A DNA stretch of 64,000 nucleotides from Pseudeuparius sepicola (lineage: Eukaryota > Arthropoda > Insecta > Coleoptera > Anthribidae). Positions 62,801-64,000 of this stretch are shown here, piece after piece. Position 1 is the first letter of the stretch. Each line of letters begins with the position of its first letter. The notes under the pieces are model-generated. The model was not told the origin of the DNA, did no database searches, and saw nothing but the letters and a program-made list of their open reading frames with translations. The position numbers and the translations under genes were made by a program. The stretch lies in the NCBI GenBank assembly GCA_963920635.1, contig OY987305.1, positions 6,487,153 to 6,551,152 of the forward strand, read 5' to 3'.

Positions 62801-63213
62801 TGGACGACGACGACGTCGACACGGACGCGTTGCCGCACAACGACGTCGACACGTGGCGGCTGCTCCGTTGCTCGCGCACCGAGGCAGAGAGGCTGCTCGA
62901 CGGCCGTCCCGACGGCACCTTCCTCATCCGACGCTCGCGCCTAAACAACTACGCGCTCTCCGTCGTCTGCAACGGCAGCGTCAACCACTGCATCATCAAC
63001 GAGACGAGCAAGGGCCTCGGCTTCACAGAGCCCTACAACATCTACCCCACGCTCAAAGACCTGGTGCTGCACTACGCCACCAACTCGCTCGAGATCCACA
63101 ACGACATACTCAACACCTGCCTCAAGTATCCGATCAGGGCCAGCCCGGGCCACGTCAAGCCCAAGCCCCCCCTCCAGGACGATTTCATGATCAACAATCT
63201 TGTGATAAAATAG
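29839..63213 (+). CDS. Pi3K21B: PI3-kinase regulatory subunit (p85 type), 8 exons, 983 aa
   Basis: Exons 29839-30028, 33996-34079, 39743-39808, 42477-42524, 47046-47149, 59725-59859, 60831-61714 and 61773-63213; all joins are frame-consistent GT-AG. Domains: SH3 about 5-72 ([22 protein letters not shown]); C1 98-148 (HX12CX2CX13CX2CX4HX2CX8C), built from exons 3-5; SAM about 165-232; second C1 263-313 with the same spacing; RhoGAP/BH about 325-535; a Gly8 linker; nSH2 about 565-663 (WYWGDIS, FLVRD with R590); iSH2 coiled coil about 670-830; cSH2 about 868-965 (FLIRRS). The SH2-iSH2-SH2 half matches human p85 closely. It binds and restrains the p110 catalytic subunit and recruits it to phosphotyrosine (YxxM) sites downstream of insulin and growth-factor receptors. 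Where human p85 has TLYRTQ this protein has DLYSLY, so the BH domain lacks an arginine finger. Exons 5, 7 and 8 are very GC-rich; exons 1-4 and 6 are not. Confidence 0.93.
30126..33728. mobile_element. TTA-flanked nested transposon filling p85 intron 1
   Basis: AGGTGGGTTTATGCAAG at the left is complemented by CTTGCATAAACCCACCT at the right, with TTA directly outside both ends (30123-30125 and 33729-33731). A 3-bp TTA duplication is typical of PIF/Harbinger. The interior holds a second pair of inverted ends (CAGGGCCGTAGCTAG at 30313 and its complement ending 33385) and the direct repeats at 30431-31447. No transposase gene was recognised. Confidence 0.7.
30431..31447. repeat. Direct repeat pair of about 410 bp, each led by a hairpin
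   Basis: The units at about 30431-30836 and 31011-31443 are close copies. Each begins with an inverted repeat of CACTGAAGTTCAACTTTTTA-type arms around TGACTCAT, then shares GGGATCACCCG, CGCGCGGCGTTGCTTGAC and GGCCTTTAT words. The spacer (30840-31010) is unique. Probably two copies of one MITE or a recombination duplication. Confidence 0.83.
34674..34959 (+). repeat. Copia 5' LTR
   Basis: Begins TGTTGGTATATAGC and ends TTTTAACAAAA. The TATAAAG word near 34901 is a candidate core promoter. The 3' copy at 39353-39638 has the same length and, by eye, the same sequence. Confidence 0.95.
34960..34975 (+). other. Copia primer-binding site
   Basis: GGTTATGGGCCCAGAC directly follows the 5' LTR. It matches the remembered Drosophila copia site (GGTTATGGGCCCAG), which pairs with an internal part of initiator tRNA-Met, a half-tRNA priming mode. 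Confidence 0.8.
35043..35423 (+). CDS. Copia gag N-terminal part, ended by a frame break, 126 aa
   Basis: Starts at the first ATG after the leader. It has the Copia/Pseudoviridae gag N-terminal pattern ([46 protein letters not shown]). The frame ends soon after a run of seven A (35399-35405), where protein similarity moves to the next frame. Gag should form the virus-like particle. The break may be a one-base indel in the element, a consensus error in a homopolymer, or a slippery site. Confidence 0.85.
   Translation: MANSGSAVKRNLRLFDGENYFMWKFRLQEIIEQEGASKVLTEDPPTPITDEWTKWERFARGTLIEFLDDSVISQVPPGRATARQILEKFDGLYACKKISTQLCLQDRLFNCKLKPGTPLKKAYVRN
35410..39174 (+). CDS. Copia gag C-terminus and pol polyprotein, 1254 codons
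   Basis: One long uninterrupted frame. A CX2CX4HX4C zinc knuckle starts at residue 112; a protease DSG motif is at about 175-177; the integrase has an N-terminal H/C finger ([16 protein letters not shown]) and a D,D,E core (first Asp about 382; [16 protein letters not shown] near the Glu). Reverse transcriptase carries YVDD at 935-938, and RNase H carries [15 protein letters not shown] and YEDNQSC. All catalytic motifs I know for the family are present. The annotated ATG is only the first in this frame; the natural product is expected to continue from the upstream gag frame. Confidence 0.95.
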   Translation: MSEIDELVRDLAACGMEVNEITKVWYTLNSLPMSYAPVKAAIKTMSDDRITLAFVKGMLLEHEEYLLREGTDTSMKALHFRTISSNESVKKKMKFTSKNKPAFKKHKQVQKCFHCGRKNHLKRDCYFYKQSLQYQKQPKKADNQASASTATNSESFAFMLNNEDESELQYRFILDSGATEHIINDLSLYSQYKQLTEPTRITVAKKGTTIEATHVGKIEVNTTLGYEGELNNVLYSESIPANLISVRRIQEAGMSVVFLETGEVEVRRRGTAIIKGKRINNLYIIELLVQNAHSTVRAASHVAETNIDKNKLWHERLGHINKEKFTTLKVNKLVFDNTCLKDIIPIDSLCEACINGKQARLPFAKVKDKEYIQRPLFVVHSDVCGPITPSTIDEKNYFVNFIDDYTHYTVTYLMTNKSEVFTCFKDYVAKGEALFNLKLVHLYCDNGREYLSGEMKEFCKQNGITYHLTVPYTPQQNGLAERMNRTLTEKARAMIHSAGLNKCFWGEAILTATYLVNRSPTKAIKLHKTPYEMWHNKKPKLGHLKIFGCTAYVHNKTRKGKFDSKSSKGILVGYVPNGYKIFIPELAKYIVARDVIFDEVTYKISRQEIDNLVNREINTDNISVGGATDGKSVDITSGQTDSKRCKQTSYEKDVPENCIQGQTSSIKDVPEPTSRSSNSDDESPCISTNKLRKSEGVQDVRRSDRLKGKQTISYKDHDYDDSISNFMLCDQTFEADIPKCFQDVANNAYRKQWETAIKDELESLERNKTWTLVTKPNNVNIVDCKWVFTIKGDGEGNRVKYKARLVARGFSQRKLIDYDETFAPVVRIETFRCILALANQYELLVHQMDVKTAFLNGTLKEDIYMRVPDGVAIQNNNIVCKLQKSLYGLKQSALCWYECFNNVLIEKGFVNSSADNCLYFLDRGDVYKNIYVILYVDDLVIVTKDIKTMNNFKNFLKEQFEMVDLKEIHYFLGIRIKRSNSEISLDQTAYLKSVLNKFNMSECNPVSTPLPIKLNYSSLNSDDSSDVPCRNLIGCLMYAMLCTRPDLCTAVNLLSRYQSKCNQELWQCLKRVLRYIKGTIDLKLIYKRNINYEKILIGYVDADWANNELDRRSTTGCLFKLFENNCITWITRRQNSVATSSTEAEYMAVFEAVKEVLWIKSLLMSINVNMAEPITLYEDNQSCIAMANNPISHKRSKHIDIKYHFIKEQIKNNIVCLKYLPTGAQEADLLTKPLPPQQFKELRGKLGLQERFVA
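39344..39352 (+). other. Copia polypurine tract
   Basis: GAGGGGGTG lies directly before the 3' LTR and is the expected plus-strand primer site. Confidence 0.75.
39353..39638 (+). repeat. Copia 3' LTR
   Basis: Same 286-bp sequence as the 5' LTR, followed by target duplication ATTGC. Its end is 104 bp upstream of p85 exon 3. Confidence 0.95.
40034..40222. repeat. 95-bp tandem duplication, two copies
   Basis: TAATATTGGTGGTGATGTAA begins copies at 40034 and 40129. The copies differ by about one base (CCATGG against GCATGG). Lies in p85 intron 3. Confidence 0.95.
40390..42070. repeat. Tandem segmental duplication, about 0.8-0.9 kb unit
   Basis: CATCACTAGTGAAAAT at 40393 and 41290 starts two diverged direct copies. 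Both contain AAATACAACGTATA, runs of GTAATTCAATTA-like text and the shared end AAATTCACTATTTCA (41289 and 42070). The second copy is shorter by small deletions. No coding frame. Confidence 0.85.
43838..45430. mobile_element. Large foldback element with about 430-bp arms
   Basis: The left arm (ACAGGGTG, TTTTTCTGATTGCAACGATA, then TAAAAGTTTGTGCATTCCT) is complemented on the right (TATCGTTGCAATCAGAAAAA, AGGAATGCACAAACTTTTA). The CCCTGTATA end and the CAACGATATAT block also occur in the 51463-52624 foldback, so the two may be one family. No coding frame. Confidence 0.8.
46196..46227. repeat. Perfect 32-bp palindrome with no loop
   Basis: The arm CTCGAGGGAAATGTGC is followed at once by its exact complement. 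It lies about 170 bp upstream of the CpG-rich patch of the p85 gene. Confidence 0.95.
46390..47045 (+). promoter_or_regulatory. CpG-rich patch, candidate internal promoter of the p85 gene
   Basis: GC content jumps to roughly 70% with dense CpG, inside an AT-rich intron and ending at exon 5. The other CpG-rich patches here mark a 5' end (transporter) or hold candidate first exons. An in-frame open stretch leads directly into exon 5 (next entry). Confidence 0.55.
46712..47149 (+). CDS. Candidate alternative first coding exon of p85 (5'-extended exon 5)
   Basis: From ATG 46712 ([13 protein letters not shown]) the frame stays open across the inner 3' splice site (CTCCGCAG at 47038-47045) into exon 5 in the correct frame, and leaves through its donor GTAAGT in phase 0. 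The predicted N-terminus is Ala/Pro/Gly-rich, then acidic ([17 protein letters not shown]), then cysteine-rich ([19 protein letters not shown]). This isoform would have about 965 aa, no SH3 and no first half of C1-1. Codon third positions are mostly G/C, as in exons 7-8. An in-frame ATG at 46511 could extend it. Inference; no transcript evidence. Confidence 0.5.
47150..49894. other. Start of p85 intron 5: no firm feature
   Basis: The first 500 bases remain GC-rich and open in the exon 5 frame past the donor, but without recognisable protein content. A further small GC-rich area lies at 48470-48640. An isolated transposon-like end (GGGACACGCTGTATA) lies at about 49058. Confidence 0.4.
49895..50446. 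mobile_element. MITE with about 110-bp TIRs
   Basis: GGGTGTTAATAAAGTAAGT at the left is complemented by ACTTACTTTATTAACACCC at the right. The symmetry continues through CAAGGGAAGATTCCTAGG and TTCCTTTTTGAGATACAGG to about 50010 and 50311. The central 300 bp are unique and non-coding. Confidence 0.85.
50447..51462. other. p85 intron 5 segment with a small GC-rich patch
   Basis: Mostly AT-rich. The patch at 51090-51245 contains CpG-dense text (GGCGCGCGGCGGCAGC) and could be a regulatory element or an untranslated exon; no coding exon with good splice sites was found. Confidence 0.35.
51463..52624. mobile_element. Large foldback element with about 550-bp arms
   Basis: TACAGGGTGTTCACGAAATA at the left and TATTTCGTGAACACCTTGTA at the right open arms that remain about 90% complementary by eye to a small loop near 52000-52065. 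The arms contain a second ACACCCTGTAT block about 180 bases in. No transposase. The long arms could form a dsRNA hairpin if transcribed as part of the p85 pre-mRNA. Confidence 0.88.
52625..54607. other. p85 intron 5 segment, no feature recognised
   Basis: Contains a 99-codon open frame (53242-53541) without recognisable motifs and a modest GC-rich stretch at 52720-52840. Nothing can be assigned. Confidence 0.35.
54608..54758. mobile_element. 151-bp MITE with perfect 28-bp TIRs
   Basis: CCAACTTGGACCAATCAACG, extending through CCGGCTTA, is exactly complemented at 54731-54758. The loop is AT-rich. The perfect arms suggest a young copy. Confidence 0.85.
56100..56451 (+). promoter_or_regulatory. 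CpG-rich patch, candidate promoter and 5' UTR of a short p85 isoform
   Basis: A sharp GC/CpG-rich stretch within AT-rich intron DNA, directly before a small coding exon candidate at 56452. It shares the GGCCCGTCGATC word with the other patch at 57880-58190. Confidence 0.5.
56452..56487 (+). CDS. Candidate alternative first coding exon of p85, 12 codons
   Basis: ATG 56452 with A at -3 (CCAACATGA) encodes [12 protein letters not shown] and is followed by a strong donor (GAG|GTAAGC) in phase 0. Both the SAM exon (59725) and exon 7 (60831) have phase 0 acceptors, so it can join either. Joined to the SAM exon it gives about 831 aa with SAM, one C1, BH and the SH2-iSH2-SH2 module but no SH3. Inference; no transcript evidence. 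Confidence 0.5.
57880..58190. promoter_or_regulatory. Second CpG-rich patch in p85 intron 5
   Basis: GC/CpG-rich text with no coding exon that has acceptable splice sites in the p85 frame. Could be another promoter with an untranslated exon, or the promoter of an antisense transcript: on the minus strand a GAG|GTAAGT donor lies at about 58177. Confidence 0.35.
58191..59724. other. End of p85 intron 5
   Basis: No coding exon. A polypyrimidine stretch with TTTGCAG at 58517-58523 resembles a 3' splice site but is not followed by a matching exon. The true acceptor (CTCTTTCAG) precedes 59725. Confidence 0.45.
59860..60830. other. p85 intron 6
   Basis: Donor GTAAGT at 59860; acceptor TTGTTCACAG before 60831. 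It contains a 97-codon open frame (60088-60381) with a small Cys/His cluster, not recognised as any family and lacking supporting context. Confidence 0.5.
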
Positions 63214-64000
63214 AATCAGCTGTGAATCTTTTTATATTCCCACAATATGTGATGGTGATAGTTATTTTAAAAAGGCTCCTTTATCGACAAAATGAAGAAA
63301 TCCGTGTGTTATACTATTATATATTAATGAATTTATTATATATATATATACATATATATTTACAAATGACTGGTTTACAATTGACGAATGACATTTTTCA
63401 AATTAATCACCAGTTTTAAATTGACTGTGATAGTGTACTAAAGAATAGAGTTCAAGAGTACTCCTCTAAAGACATTCGTATGCTTCAAGAATCGTTTCGT
63501 AGCAAACGAGTGTATTAAAATTACGGTTTATTTACCTAAGCTTTGTGATTTATTAGGTATAGTGTTACGGTGAAATTTCTTTGAAAATAACTAAGTCCAG
63601 TGAGACACTTGCCTGATAAGGAAGGGGGCGAATATATACGGCAGCCGCTTTCCTAATTTATTCTAGTGATTGATCTGTTGTGAGATATTTCCGTTATTCC
63701 GCGTACATGTATGGCCTTGATTTGCTTACGTCATTAAATGAAAAGCATTCTAGATACTTGCGTTGTGATTTCAAAAGGAGATCCAGTGGTTTGTGGGTGA
63801 GTTACATCCAGCCATTTGCCTCCTTGAAATTCGCACCACGGTTTTTCTCACTGTCCCTTTCTTTAAGTCAAAAATGTGTGGTGCGTCGCATCCAAACTAC
63901 AGGATGATCGGTAATATTTAGACAAGCCATATTTTTATTTTCAGGGAAAACAAATGTTATAGCACCAGATTTATATTATAGCTACCGGCATCTACTACCG
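63214..64000. other. p85 3' UTR and downstream
   Basis: A TA-rich dinucleotide stretch at 63335-63360 follows the stop codon. I did not find a clear AATAAA within the first several hundred bases, so the poly(A) site is unplaced. No further gene is recognised. Confidence 0.4.

Overview
The window is animal nuclear DNA, most likely from an insect. It has spliced genes with GT-AG introns, a Copia-type retrotransposon, very many short non-autonomous transposons, AT-rich introns and intergenic DNA, and proteins whose closest remembered relatives are insect ones (Jagunal, a long-form PI3K p85). I could not settle the order or species.

Five genes were reconstructed by joining exons with matching splice phase. 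(1) 1447-2104, +: a 165-aa C16orf87/UPF0547-family protein. (2) 11549-4192, -: a 650-aa SLC16 monocarboxylate-transporter-family protein in four coding exons; its first exon lies 5.1 kb upstream in a CpG-rich patch. (3) 19117-16873, -: Jagunal, 195 aa, four exons, with an apparent GC-AG intron. (4) 26657-28248, +: a short Nischarin homologue (PX plus LRR), 456 aa. (5) 29839-63213, +: the regulatory subunit of class IA PI3-kinase, 983 aa in eight exons, with domain order SH3 - C1 - SAM - C1 - RhoGAP/BH - nSH2 - iSH2 - cSH2. The last gene fills more than half of the window.

The PI3K gene is the most interesting part. Its N-terminal half contains two C1 zinc fingers and a SAM domain that human p85 lacks. 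Its RhoGAP-like domain seems to lack the arginine finger. Two internal CpG-rich patches (about 46.4-47.15 kb and 56.1-56.49 kb) each hold an open, phase-compatible alternative first coding exon, predicting shorter isoforms of about 965 and 831 aa. Intron 2 holds a full-length Copia element (34674-39638) with apparently identical 286-bp LTRs and a 5-bp target duplication, so it is a very young insertion. It lies about 100 bp from the next exon, in the same orientation, and has one frame break in a run of seven A.

Most of the rest is made of foldback elements and MITEs, many with visible target-site duplications: a palindrome at the left edge, a TTAAAAAAA-flanked element at 2.6-3.3 kb, TA-flanked foldbacks at 9.5-10.9 and 14.8-15.3 kb, others at 11.9-14.6, 22.8-23.1, 43.8-45.4, 49.9-50.4 and 51.5-52.6 kb, a TTA-flanked nested element filling p85 intron 1, a 122-bp satellite, a 95-bp tandem pair and a 0.8-0.9-kb tandem duplication. 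No CRISPR array, rRNA or complete tRNA was seen; one tRNA-like Pol III promoter (a SINE head) is present at about 9.0 kb. Nischarin (PX domain) and the PI3K regulatory subunit are neighbours on the same strand, which may be chance.
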